64,000 nt of DNA from 21-14-0-10-47-8 sp966211455 (lineage in GTDB: Bacteria; Bdellovibrionota; Bdellovibrionia; Bdellovibrionales; Bdellovibrionaceae): NCBI GenBank assembly GCA_966211455.1, contig CBIHNI010000002.1, positions 62,001 to 126,000 of the forward strand, written 5' to 3'. Under the pieces are notes generated by a model. That model did not search any database. It had not been told where the DNA came from and saw only the letters and a list, made by a program, of their open reading frames with translations. Shown here in pieces: positions 42,002 through 50,629 of this stretch. How positions within the stretch are numbered: position 1 is the stretch's first letter; the number at the start of each line of letters is the position of its first letter. The position numbers were made by a program, and so were the translations under genes.

Positions 42002-43168
42002 GTGAAAGCTCTCGATAGATTCAAGGATGATTTTTCGCTCTCGGCCACGATTGCGGGCCTGATTGTGGTGTTGGTCGGGATGACCAGCTCGGCAGTCATC
42101 GTCTTCCAGGCGGCGCAAGCCTTTGGCGCCACGGCCTCCGAGGCCGGCTCTTGGCTGGGTTCGCTGTGCCTGGGGATGGCGATTCTGACGATTTACTTCT
42201 CGCTTCGCTACCGAACCCCGGTATTGATGGCTTGGTCGACGCCAGGGGCGGTGCTTTTGGCGACCAGTGCGCAGGGCTTTTCGGTTTCCGAGGCGATCGG
42301 CTCCTTTCTTTTTTCGTCTTTTTTGGTGCTGTTGTTCGGCGTGACTGGCTGGTTTGAGAAAATGATGGGCCGGATTTCTCTTTCGCTGACCTCGGCTCTG
42401 CTGGCCGGGGTGCTTTTGCATTTTTGTCTGGATGCTTTTCGCTCGTTTGAAAAAGCGCCGGTCTTGATCGGTGGGATGCTGATCGCTTACCTGATCGGGA
42501 AGCGCTTCTGGTCGCAGATGACCATGCTTTTGGTTCTGTTGGCCGGTCTTCTTTTGTCATTTTTTCTCGGGCTTTTAAAATTTCAGGATGTCGAGTTCTC
42601 GCTGACTCAGTTTCATTTTTACCGACCGGCCTTTTCCTGGGCCGCGATCTTAAGTCTGGGCGTGCCGCTTTTTATCGTCACCATGGCCTCGCAGAATCTG
42701 ACCGGGATTTCGGTGATGCGGGCGCATCAATATGAAACCCCCATTTCGCCGATGTTAAAGGGCATGGGGATCATGAATCTCATCACCTCTTTTTTTGGCG
42801 GCTTTGCGATCAATCTTGCCGCCATCACGGCGGCGATCGCCATGGGCGTGGATGCGCATCCGGACCGAAGCCGACGCTACGTCGCCGCGGTCGTGTCCGG
42901 AGTCGTGTATCTTGTGGTTGGTGCTTTTGCCGGAGCGGTGACCTCGCTCTTCGCCGCTTTTCCAAAAGAGATGATCGCTGCCATCGCCGGTTTCGCGCTT
43001 TTAACGACCGTCGCGACCGGCGTCGAGCGTTCGCTGGGACTGCCGAAGCATCGCGAGGCCGCCTTTTTAACTTTCGTCATCGCGGCTTCGGGGATGAGTT
43101 TTTTAGGAATTGGCGCGGCTTTTTGGGCCGTGGTCGTGGGTGTGATCGTGATCGAGCTTCGAGTTTAA
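42002..43168 (+). CDS. BenE-family benzoate/H+ symporter-like transporter
   Basis: 388 residues from a GTG, with 11 or 12 membrane segments. BenE family marks: STPGAVLLATSAQGFSVSEA near 78-97 and ASQNLTGISVMRAHQYETPI near 230, with FFGGFAINLAAITAAIAMG after. Family members import benzoate with protons; no benzoate catabolic genes are present, so the substrate here may differ. Fifteen bases before the TIGR02147-type gene, so possibly co-transcribed. Confidence 0.88.
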   Translation: MKALDRFKDDFSLSATIAGLIVVLVGMTSSAVIVFQAAQAFGATASEAGSWLGSLCLGMAILTIYFSLRYRTPVLMAWSTPGAVLLATSAQGFSVSEAIGSFLFSSFLVLLFGVTGWFEKMMGRISLSLTSALLAGVLLHFCLDAFRSFEKAPVLIGGMLIAYLIGKRFWSQMTMLLVLLAGLLLSFFLGLLKFQDVEFSLTQFHFYRPAFSWAAILSLGVPLFIVTMASQNLTGISVMRAHQYETPISPMLKGMGIMNLITSFFGGFAINLAAITAAIAMGVDAHPDRSRRYVAAVVSGVVYLVVGAFAGAVTSLFAAFPKEMIAAIAGFALLTTVATGVERSLGLPKHREAAFLTFVIAASGMSFLGIGAAFWAVVVGVIVIELRV

Positions 43169-43183
43169 GCGAAAGGAAAGAGA

Positions 43184-44011
43184 ATGAGTCTATACCGCCA
43201 TTCAGATTACCGAGATGCCATTGCCGAGCGAATTGAAGAGGGGAAGGTCTCGAGCGCAAAACTAAGTTATTCGGGTCTTGCGGAAGCCATCACTGTGCAA
43301 AAGCCCTACATCACGCGCGTGATCAAGAAGGATGCCCATTTTAATTCTGATCAGCTCTATCTGACTTGTCAGTATCTGCATCTCAATGAAGAAGAAACCC
43401 AGTACATGATGCTCTTGATGGAGTGGTCGCGGTCGGTGGTGCCGGCGCGAAGAAAAGAGCTGCATAAAAATATCAGCGAAATTCAGATGCATCACCGCGA
43501 TACGCGAAGGCACTTGAAGGCAGAATTCGTCGAGCCCTTAACGCTTGAAGATTACAATCAGTATTATCTCGATCCGATTGCGCCTTTGGTGCACACATTC
43601 TTAAGTATTCCGGCATTTGCCAAGAGTCATAAGCTCATCTGCGCGAAACTTCACATCTCGGAAAAGCGTTTGAAGCTCACCATCAAAAGTCTTGAGTCTT
43701 TGGGGATCGTCAAATGGAATGCGCAGGCTCATATGTACCAGATCTTGCGCGATCACATGCAGCTGGTGGCCGATTCGCCGCTGAATCTGCCGTACCAGAT
43801 TTTTCAGCGTACCAATGCCATTCAAAAAATCCAGACCCAAATGCTAGAGGACCGCTTTGTTTTTAGCGTCGCTTTTTCTTGTGACGAAAAGGGGCGGGCC
43901 GAAATCCATGAAGAGTTTTTAAAGTTCATCAAGAAAACCGAAAGCGTCGTCAAGAGTGCGAACCCCGCCGACATATATCAGATGAACTTTGATTTGTTCG
44001 GCTGGAATTAG
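43184..44011 (+). CDS. TIGR02147/DUF4423-type transcriptional regulator
   Basis: 275 residues. N-terminal helix-turn-helix-like region (about 22-75: SYSGLAEAITVQKPYITRVI, FNSDQLYLTCQYLHLNEEE), then EFVEPLTLEDYNQYYLDPIAPLVH and a winged-helix-like unit (LHISEKRLKLTIKSLESLGI). This family is abundant in Bdellovibrio and Fibrobacter. AAAGGAAAG stands upstream of the ATG. Target genes unknown; benE is the nearest candidate. The last 4 bases overlap the convergent Gly-rich gene. Confidence 0.8.
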   Translation: MSLYRHSDYRDAIAERIEEGKVSSAKLSYSGLAEAITVQKPYITRVIKKDAHFNSDQLYLTCQYLHLNEEETQYMMLLMEWSRSVVPARRKELHKNISEIQMHHRDTRRHLKAEFVEPLTLEDYNQYYLDPIAPLVHTFLSIPAFAKSHKLICAKLHISEKRLKLTIKSLESLGIVKWNAQAHMYQILRDHMQLVADSPLNLPYQIFQRTNAIQKIQTQMLEDRFVFSVAFSCDEKGRAEIHEEFLKFIKKTESVVKSANPADIYQMNFDLFGWN

Positions 44012-45615
44012 ACCGAACGGCGGCGCAGACGCGCCAAAACAAAAGCCGGAAGCAAAAGAAGGCCCACGAAAACCAACATCATCAGACCTGTGGGCGGTTT
44101 TGGGTTGGGCGCGATCAAACCGCAGCCGGTGGATTTGAAATCGAAATCTTTTTTCACGCCACGAGTGAACTGCAATGACGCCTGATCGATCATGGTCGGC
44201 GCAAAGGGTGTGGACGTGGTGATGGTGAATTTGATTTTCACGAAGCGCTTGTTTGCAACCTGTGAAAGCTGGCTGGTCCATCCGGTGTCATCGGATTGGA
44301 ACTCGTCCGAACTGCCGCGCATTTCGACTTGGAAATCAGCCGATGTGGGCGACAGGGTCAGGCTTTCGATGTTGGCCAGGGTGCTTTGCAAATCGATGGC
44401 CTTTGTGATGGCAGATTGAGCCGTCGGCGCAAAGCGAACCGTGTTGTTGGCGCCAAGGACCGGACTTTCTTCAATCGGTGTGTAGCCAGCACTTCCGGCG
44501 ACCAGGTAATAGGTTTGACTTGCAAGCCAGGTGCGTCCCAAGCCGCCGATCGCGCCGGTCAAAGGATCGGTATTGGTGCCGCCTGTTCCGTTCAGAGCTT
44601 GGCTTGTCTCGTTGACCGTATCGGTGTTGAAGATGCTGATCGTCCCGCCGGAAAGAATTTGGACCGAGCCGCCACCGCCTCCGCCGCCAGGTCCTCCGGA
44701 TGCGTTCGAAGATCCGCCATTTCCGCCATTGGCATAAATGTATCCCGTCGTCGAAGTGGGGGAAGTGCCAATGCTGACATCACCCACTGCGCGAATGATC
44801 ACGGCGCCACCGCCAGCGCCACCGCCGCCACCTGCATGGGCCGCCGTGCCCGAGCCACCGCCACCGCCAGCGCCACCTGCGATCGTCGTGAATGTGGGGT
44901 CTGCTTGTGAAACACCTTTCGTGCCACCAGAAGCTGTGTGATTGGGGCCGTGAGCGGGCGGATTGCTGCCATTCCATGCGCCACCGCCGCCGCCACCAAC
45001 GGCCGCCCCGCCGGTGAAATTTCCGCCCTGACCACCGGTTACGATGGTGCCCGTGATGCTGGTGCCGTTGCCGCCATTTGCGGATGTCGAGCCGCCATCA
45101 CCACCATTGCCGCCACCGCAGCGAGCGGTACCACCCACGCCACGGGTCGCACCCGCGGCATCGCCGCCGTCACCGCCATGGCACCAGATTTCGCCTTCAA
45201 CGCGAACGGTGGTGAGACTTTCGATACGCAAGGGGAGATTGCCAACCGGTTCTAAAACCCAACCGGCTGCCAGATGAAAACTTGTGACCTTTAAAATCGG
45301 AAAGCGCGATTGATCCAGGCGGATCTTGTTGCCAGAGATGTCGCCATTCACGCTGAACTGGGCATAGGTGCCGGGTTCAAAAGCGCCATGTGAGCCATCG
45401 CCGACGGAAAAATCGATCGGGGTCGCGGAAGGCATGTAATCAACCGCTTGCAATGAGGGATGAATTTTTCCCAGCGCTTGATTCCAAACCGCGGTGCTGG
45501 CGCTGGCATCGAAAAGATCTCGGGAAGAAAAGCTTTCCAAAATTTCAACGGCGGGCGCTGAAAGCGAGAAAAGAAAGCTCAAGATCAGGAAGTCAAAGCG
45601 CAGTCTCATGCGCAT
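44008..45615 (-). CDS. Exported Gly-rich protein with C-terminal membrane sorting-like tail
   Basis: 535 residues, signal peptide 1-23. Residues about 145-325 are Gly-rich, with many short GGxGG units and a few Cys (WCHGGDGGDA, TARCGGGNGG). Residues 330-500 are beta-rich and may bind carbohydrate. The C-terminus has the tripartite design of sorting signals: STGCGLIAP-like motif, a hydrophobic helix (LMMLVFVGLLLLPAFVL) and RLRRRSV. This resembles MYXO-CTERM/GlyGly-CTERM tails in layout, so it may be processed and surface-attached. The G+C-rich coding causes spurious frames on the other strand. Confidence 0.75.
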   Translation of the reverse strand: MRMRLRFDFLILSFLFSLSAPAVEILESFSSRDLFDASASTAVWNQALGKIHPSLQAVDYMPSATPIDFSVGDGSHGAFEPGTYAQFSVNGDISGNKIRLDQSRFPILKVTSFHLAAGWVLEPVGNLPLRIESLTTVRVEGEIWCHGGDGGDAAGATRGVGGTARCGGGNGGDGGSTSANGGNGTSITGTIVTGGQGGNFTGGAAVGGGGGGAWNGSNPPAHGPNHTASGGTKGVSQADPTFTTIAGGAGGGGGSGTAAHAGGGGGAGGGAVIIRAVGDVSIGTSPTSTTGYIYANGGNGGSSNASGGPGGGGGGGSVQILSGGTISIFNTDTVNETSQALNGTGGTNTDPLTGAIGGLGRTWLASQTYYLVAGSAGYTPIEESPVLGANNTVRFAPTAQSAITKAIDLQSTLANIESLTLSPTSADFQVEMRGSSDEFQSDDTGWTSQLSQVANKRFVKIKFTITTSTPFAPTMIDQASLQFTRGVKKDFDFKSTGCGLIAPNPKPPTGLMMLVFVGLLLLPAFVLARLRRRSV

Positions 45616-45699
45616 CTCTCTTCGGAAATTACGGACCGATTCCTAAGTCGAGGACGCCCTTTTTCAGAAAGGACGTCCCGATCAAAGTCCAGCCATTTT

Positions 45700-48600
45700 T
45701 TATCGGCTGGTGCGAGCGGTCTGCACGTTTCCGGTGTAGGTATTGCCGGCCGCATCTTTCCCTGAGACCTGGATCGAATACAAAGTGTTCGAAGACAGGC
45801 CCGTCAGCTTGATGCTGTAGCTTGTGGCCGTGGTCGTTGTCTCGACAGTTGCTTGGTTCATGTTCGAGCCAACTCCGTAAGTGATTTTCGCCGTTCCGGG
45901 TTCGCTTAAGAACCAAGTCACCGTGATCGAGTTCGAATTCGAAGTGGTCGTAAAGCTTGTGATCGTCGGAGCGGTGCCGTCAACGGTCCAAGTCTTCGAA
46001 GCGCCCGTAGCTTCAGTTTGGCCATTTAAATCCACGGCTTTTACGGTGAAGCTGTGGTTGCCATCCGCCAATCCCGAGTACGAAACGGGTGAGCTGCAAG
46101 CCGCGAAAGCCAAACCATCGCGCGAGCATACAAATCCGGAAACTGGTTGGTTGGCGCTAAACGAGATGCTCATCGCGCGCGTGCTGACAAGTGAAGCCGA
46201 CGGATTGCTTGCGGTGATCGTCGTCTGGATCGCTGGGTAAACGGTGAAGTTGTAACTTGCACCCGACGCATCCACGTTACCGGCCGCATCGACCGCTTTC
46301 ACTTTGAAGCTGTGCGAACCTGTTGCAAGACCGGTGTAAGCCACCGGACTTTCGCAGGCTTGATCGACGCTACCATCCATCGAGCACAGATAGGTCACCG
46401 GAGATTCGTCCGAATTCATCGAGAAGGTGATTGCACTTTCGACCTGGTTTGCAGACAACAAAGTGCTTGGCGCTTTGGTGTCGACCTTCCACGAATCCGA
46501 GATCACGGTTTGATTCCCAGCGCGGTCGGTGGCTCGCACGATCAGCGTGTGATCGCCATCTGCCAGACCCGAAATCTGATCCGGATTTTGGCAAGCTTCG
46601 AATCCCGCTCCATTCAAGCTGCACTGATAAGTCACGTCTTCATTCGACGAGAAGCTCAGCGTGCGTGAATCGCGATTGATCAAAGTTCCGCCATCAGCCG
46701 AGATCGAAATCTGCGGCGCACGTGTGTCGATGACAAACGAGTGGCTGATCACATTTGACAGATTTCCGGCCGCATCGAATCCTGAAACGCTCAATGTGTA
46801 TTCGCCATCGTTCAAGCCAGATAGATCGATCGGATTTTGCGCGCCTTGCAGGGTTTGATCATTTAAAGAAGCGGACCAGGTCAAGCTTTCGCTTAAGACC
46901 AGGCTTGCGCGCACCGAATTGACGGACAGATAGGTCGCAGCCGATGGTTCGATCGAACCGAAGCTGATCATCGGAGCCGTGCGATCTGAAGACCAGTTCA
47001 AAATGGTCTTTGCGCTGCGGTTTCCAACCGTGTCAATCGCCCACAGGCTTAAGTGATGAGAGCCATCTTCGTCAAAGTTCGCGGTGAAAGGCGAGCTGCA
47101 AACGACCGGATCCATCGAGTCCCACTGACAGTACGTCTGTCCGGCTTCATTCAGGGACCAGTCCACGGAAACGCCCAAAGCATTGGTCAGACCCTGAGCT
47201 GGGTTCACGGCGCCAACCGAAATTTCAGGCGCTGTGAAATCCAACGTCCAAGAGTGAGTCACAATCGAACCAATGTTGCCAGCTAAATCCGTCGCACGGA
47301 TCTGCACGTTGTGCGAACCTTCCGCAAGGTCCGCTAATTCCAGCGGGGATTCGCATGGACCGAATCCGCCATCATCCAAAGCGCATTCGAAATTCGAAGT
47401 TTCATTTGCCGCGAATGAAATCGTGCGGTTCGGATTTCGGCTTAAATCTTCGTTCGGTTCCACGGCGGCAATTGATGCAACCGGAGCGGTCAAATCCAAA
47501 GTCCAATTGAACTGCGCGGGTTGTCCGCTGATGTTGCCAACTTTATCGATCGCCCAGACCGAGAAGTTATGCTGGCCTTCTGTCAAAACCGTGTAGCTCA
47601 TCGGTGACACGCAGGCTTGCGCCTGGACGCCGTCCAGGCTGCATTTGAAAGTGCCAGATTTTGACGAACTCACCTGGAAGGTGATCGACACCTGGTTTGT
47701 CAGACCTGAAAGATCATTCAGATTTGTGATCTGCACGGTCGGAGCAATGCGATCCACCGTCCACGTGTAACCGACAGGATCGCTTGCCACCACGCCGCGT
47801 GGAGTGACGGCGTAGACTTGGAACTGGTGATCGCCATTCGAAAGGCCGGCCAAATTCACTGGCGATTGACATTTATCAAAGGTCGCTTGATCCACCGAGC
47901 ACCAATAAGTTCCGTCGCTGGAATCGCTCGAGAAAGTGATCTGCATATTGGTTGAAGCAGTCGGGTTGGCAGATGGGTTCACGGTATCGATGCGGATTTG
48001 ATATTTGCTTAAATCTTCTGGTGGCAAAGTTGTTGTGGTCGTCGTTGTGCTGGTTGTGGTCGAAGTGGTCGACGTGGTTGTGGTCGTCGTCGACGTGCCG
48101 GTGTTCGGCAAAGTGGTTGTCGTCGTGGTCGTGCCTGGGTTGCAGGCGACAAAAGCGCGACCTTTAAAGATCAACTTCACATCGACAATATTTGAAGTCG
48201 AATGACGGCCCAAAACGGAAATTTTCAAAAGACCTTGGTTTTTCTTTAAGCGTAAAAGCAATCGGTCAAAAGGCTCGATCCCGTTTGATAACAGGCGATG
48301 CATTTTGAAATTGGCGCAGCTGCCGGAACCTTTCAGCTTCCAGTTATTGATATAACCGCCGGGCTGTGACGCTTTGATCCCGTTCAATGCCAGGGTCATG
48401 ATGTCGATCTGTTTGGTTTTGTCTTTGTATGTGATTTCCAGATCCACGTCTTCCAGCCAAAAGCCATATTGGGATTTCAGAAAGTTTAAAGCTTTCAGAT
48501 CAATATAAATATGATGCTTGCTGATTTTGGCCGCACTGACCGTTTCCGTGAAGGGCGTCGAGCAAGCTCCCGCCGGAGGAGTGGGAACCGGCACGACATT

Positions 48601-48846
48601 CGAAGGATGGCGATGCGGATGATGGTGATGGCCCCAGTGATTTTTAAATGAAGACACAATTTTTAAGAGTTGGGCTTGCGCCTTCTTTTTGGCCTCTTCT
48701 TGTTGTTTCTTTTGTTCTTCTTGCTTTTTTTGCAGCTGAGAAAGAAGTGAAGAGCCCCCAGCGGAAGAATAGGCGGCCGGGACGATCAACATCCCAAGCA
48801 AAATAGAAGATGATAAAACACGCTGAAACGTCCAAAACTTGCCCAT
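45700..48846 (-). CDS. Giant exported Ig-like repeat protein with fibronectin type III end
   Basis: 1048 residues, signal peptide 1-31. Next are a Gln/Lys/Glu coiled coil (37-60), a His cluster (GHHHHPHRHP), a unique domain (about 90-230), then a poly-Thr/Ser linker of about 40 residues. Eight Ig-like repeats of about 90 residues follow, each with a CSLDG...C pair about 12 apart and a G-x-H-x-F-x-V-x-A-x-D-x-A-G-N core, and a fibronectin type III-like domain at the end (TSFTTTSNSNSITVTWFLSE). Repeat 5 lacks the Cys pair. Typical of adhesins or surface fibres. No anchor motif is seen at the C-terminus (QTARTSR). Single gene with a GGGGG ribosome site. Confidence 0.82.
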   Translation of the reverse strand: MGKFWTFQRVLSSSILLGMLIVPAAYSSAGGSSLLSQLQKKQEEQKKQQEEAKKKAQAQLLKIVSSFKNHWGHHHHPHRHPSNVVPVPTPPAGACSTPFTETVSAAKISKHHIYIDLKALNFLKSQYGFWLEDVDLEITYKDKTKQIDIMTLALNGIKASQPGGYINNWKLKGSGSCANFKMHRLLSNGIEPFDRLLLRLKKNQGLLKISVLGRHSTSNIVDVKLIFKGRAFVACNPGTTTTTTTLPNTGTSTTTTTTSTTSTTTSTTTTTTTLPPEDLSKYQIRIDTVNPSANPTASTNMQITFSSDSSDGTYWCSVDQATFDKCQSPVNLAGLSNGDHQFQVYAVTPRGVVASDPVGYTWTVDRIAPTVQITNLNDLSGLTNQVSITFQVSSSKSGTFKCSLDGVQAQACVSPMSYTVLTEGQHNFSVWAIDKVGNISGQPAQFNWTLDLTAPVASIAAVEPNEDLSRNPNRTISFAANETSNFECALDDGGFGPCESPLELADLAEGSHNVQIRATDLAGNIGSIVTHSWTLDFTAPEISVGAVNPAQGLTNALGVSVDWSLNEAGQTYCQWDSMDPVVCSSPFTANFDEDGSHHLSLWAIDTVGNRSAKTILNWSSDRTAPMISFGSIEPSAATYLSVNSVRASLVLSESLTWSASLNDQTLQGAQNPIDLSGLNDGEYTLSVSGFDAAGNLSNVISHSFVIDTRAPQISISADGGTLINRDSRTLSFSSNEDVTYQCSLNGAGFEACQNPDQISGLADGDHTLIVRATDRAGNQTVISDSWKVDTKAPSTLLSANQVESAITFSMNSDESPVTYLCSMDGSVDQACESPVAYTGLATGSHSFKVKAVDAAGNVDASGASYNFTVYPAIQTTITASNPSASLVSTRAMSISFSANQPVSGFVCSRDGLAFAACSSPVSYSGLADGNHSFTVKAVDLNGQTEATGASKTWTVDGTAPTITSFTTTSNSNSITVTWFLSEPGTAKITYGVGSNMNQATVETTTTATSYSIKLTGLSSNTLYSIQVSGKDAAGNTYTGNVQTARTSR

Positions 48847-48893
48847 AAAACCCCCAACAAATTTCCCACCAACTTCAGGTCTAGGAAGCGTAT

Positions 48894-48914
48894 CTAAAAG
48901 TTTAGCACTTTTAG
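48894..48914. promoter_or_regulatory. Inverted repeat upstream of the Ig-repeat gene
   Basis: CTAAAAGT-TTAGC-ACTTTTAG, 8-bp perfect stem, 5-base loop, about 50 bases before the start of the Ig-repeat gene on the minus strand. Could be an operator or part of its leader. Confidence 0.35.
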
Positions 48915-49003
48915 GATCAAGTTTCCGTGAATCGCGATCCCGCTTTGAGAAACTGAAGATTCTCTTTTTAGTTCAACATATTAACACCTCCCTTCTTTCG
49001 TTC

Positions 49004-49009
49004 TATAAT
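49004..49009 (+). promoter_or_regulatory. Candidate -10 element
   Basis: TATAAT, 28 bases before the ATG of the barrel gene. No good -35 lies 16-18 bases upstream, so it is only a candidate. Confidence 0.3.
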
Positions 49010-49036
49010 TAGACCCGGCACAATGAAGGGACTCAT

Positions 49037-49717
49037 ATGAAAAAACTGATTTATTTTGCGACACTTTTTTTATCCCTGTGGTCTTTCGCTTCCAACGCGC
49101 AAAGCGGCCGCAATGCCAGTTATTATCTGGATGCAACCTTGTTTCCGGTGTGGGTGGATCGCAATGACACCCGCAGCATCAGTGCCGGCGCCACCGAAGT
49201 CGGAACCGAATCTGGCCTTGGTTACGATGCCAGATTCACCGCCGGATATCTGCTGGGGCACGACTATCTGATTGGGTTGACCTACAATATGTACAGCCTG
49301 AAAACCAAACGTGACGCCGTTTCGGGCGGAGATTCGGGGCTCGAGGAAACCACCGAACACAACGAGTGGGGTCCGACCGTCGGATGGCTTCCGGGAAATT
49401 GGCGCTTTCTTTTCACCATGTTTATGGGCGGGAAGAAAACCGTGCACTCGATCAATAGCGATGATTCGGGAACGACCGGGGACGTGACGATCACCAATAC
49501 GGGCGTGGGCGGCTTTCAATTTGTCGGTGGTTACACATTCCAGATCGGTTCAAATTTTGGCGCGGGCCCAAGCCTTGTCTACCGCAGCCTTTCTTTCGAC
49601 AAGCAATCCAAAGTGAACGCGCTGAACGGCAGTGAGAACTATGACGATATGAGCCTTTCTTCGAAAGCGATCGAAGGAACTTTAAGCGCCATGTTCACCA
49701 TGGTCTTCACATTTTAA
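49037..49717 (+). CDS. Outer-membrane beta-barrel-like protein
   Basis: 226 residues, signal peptide 1-22 (SNAQS). Amphipathic strands alternate with short turns, and the protein ends in Phe (FTMVFTF), the usual outer-membrane C-terminal signature. No family named. Single gene with its own promoter region. Confidence 0.75.
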   Translation: MKKLIYFATLFLSLWSFASNAQSGRNASYYLDATLFPVWVDRNDTRSISAGATEVGTESGLGYDARFTAGYLLGHDYLIGLTYNMYSLKTKRDAVSGGDSGLEETTEHNEWGPTVGWLPGNWRFLFTMFMGGKKTVHSINSDDSGTTGDVTITNTGVGGFQFVGGYTFQIGSNFGAGPSLVYRSLSFDKQSKVNALNGSENYDDMSLSSKAIEGTLSAMFTMVFTF

Positions 49718-49864
49718 TATTTTGAGATTGTCGAGAAATTCCAGATTGATCGAGTCGACTTGAGAAAAGCCGTTTTCCTGAATTCTTTCAGCGGTCCAAA
49801 GATTCGACACTTTCGCAAACATTGGTTGTTTGAAAGTTCGCCTCTAAACTAGGTTTCATCAAAG

Positions 49865-49887
49865 GGGATATCGAAGATCGATATCCC
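49865..49887. promoter_or_regulatory. Hairpin in the leader of the AgmX/PglI-type gene
   Basis: GGGATATCG-AAGAT-CGATATCCC, a perfect 9-bp stem with a 5-base loop. It ends 10 bases before GAGAGG, the ribosome site of the 49911 gene, so it lies in the leader RNA and could affect translation, or be an operator in DNA. Confidence 0.5.
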
Positions 49888-49910
49888 GAAATGAAATGAG
49901 AGGTATTTCG

Positions 49911-50447
49911 ATGACACCGCAAACGAAGAAATGGGTTTCAATCGGAAGTTCAGTGATTCTTGTCGCAATCGTGGTCGGTCTTTGGCAAAAAGGGCATCTG
50001 CATTCTTGGATGAAACCCGGAAAAACGGAAGAAGCGAGCAAAAAGCCGACGGCGCAGATTGAGAATTCAGACGATAGCGCCTACCAAATGGTGATCAAAG
50101 GGCGCCTGGCCGAAGTGCAAGCTTGCTACAATCAGGAACTGAAAAAAGGTGTCAGCAAAGCCGGAAAGCTGGTTGTGCAATGGACCGTCAATCCCGAAGG
50201 AAAAGCGGAAGACTTTAAAGAAGAGCTCAACGAGCTCGAGTCATCTGAGCTTTACGATTGCACCACTCAGGCGATTGCCAACTGGCCATTTCCGAAAGAT
50301 CAAGTTTTCCAGATTCGCTATACATTTAAAATGAGAGAAATCGAAAAACCGAAAATGGCCGCCGCCCGCGAAGTCGCGGGCAAGAAAGAAAAGACGACGA
50401 ACGTGGATGCGGGCGATGAAGTTTTAGACCAACTCGGAGAGTTGTGA
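49911..50447 (+). CDS. AgmX/PglI C-terminal-domain protein (TonB-like)
   Basis: 178 residues from the ATG at 49911, with GAGAGG upstream. One N-terminal membrane segment (9-26). From about 55 the AgmX/PglI domain: KGRLAEVQACYNQELKK, SKAGKLVVQWTVNPEGKAED and LYDCTTQAIANWPFP, with the two conserved Cys. Such domains occur in gliding-motility and energy-transduction proteins of myxobacteria and Bdellovibrio. The C-terminus is charged and probably periplasmic. Confidence 0.78.
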   Translation: MTPQTKKWVSIGSSVILVAIVVGLWQKGHLHSWMKPGKTEEASKKPTAQIENSDDSAYQMVIKGRLAEVQACYNQELKKGVSKAGKLVVQWTVNPEGKAEDFKEELNELESSELYDCTTQAIANWPFPKDQVFQIRYTFKMREIEKPKMAAAREVAGKKEKTTNVDAGDEVLDQLGEL

Positions 50448-50475
50448 TCGGAGACGTGGGGGCTTGAGAGCGACA

Positions 50476-50517
50476 CCTCACAAAGTTCGGAACCAATTGG
50501 TTCCAGACTTCGTGAGG
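50476..50517. terminator. Long hairpin with 16-bp palindromic core
   Basis: CCTCAC, AAGT and GGAACC on the left pair with GGTTCC, ACTT and GTGAGG on the right: 16 pairs interrupted by small bulges, around the core GGAACCAATTGGTTCC. It lies 28 bases after the AgmX/PglI-type gene and may end it. No T-run. Confidence 0.5.
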
Positions 50518-50629
50518 GGACTTAAAGACCCACCTCAAAGCAATGGATATCAGTTGGTATGCACCTGCAATTACACCAAGGCGCGGCCGGCCAGGTACCG
50601 CCGTGCCGAGCACTCCTAAAAAACAAAGC

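Noticed and set aside
44296..45277. Long plus-strand frames opposite the Gly-rich gene
   Set aside because: They translate to Ala/Pro/Thr-rich low complexity and arise from the GGC-rich codons of the minus-strand gene.
45700..48100. Possible CRISPR or tandem DNA repeats
   Set aside because: Periodicity of about 270 bases comes from the Ig-like protein repeats; DNA identity between units is low and there are no spacers.
48020..48140. Tandem GTGGTC/GTTGTG repeat
   Set aside because: It encodes the Thr-rich linker of the Ig-repeat protein; a coding low-complexity tract, not a separate element.
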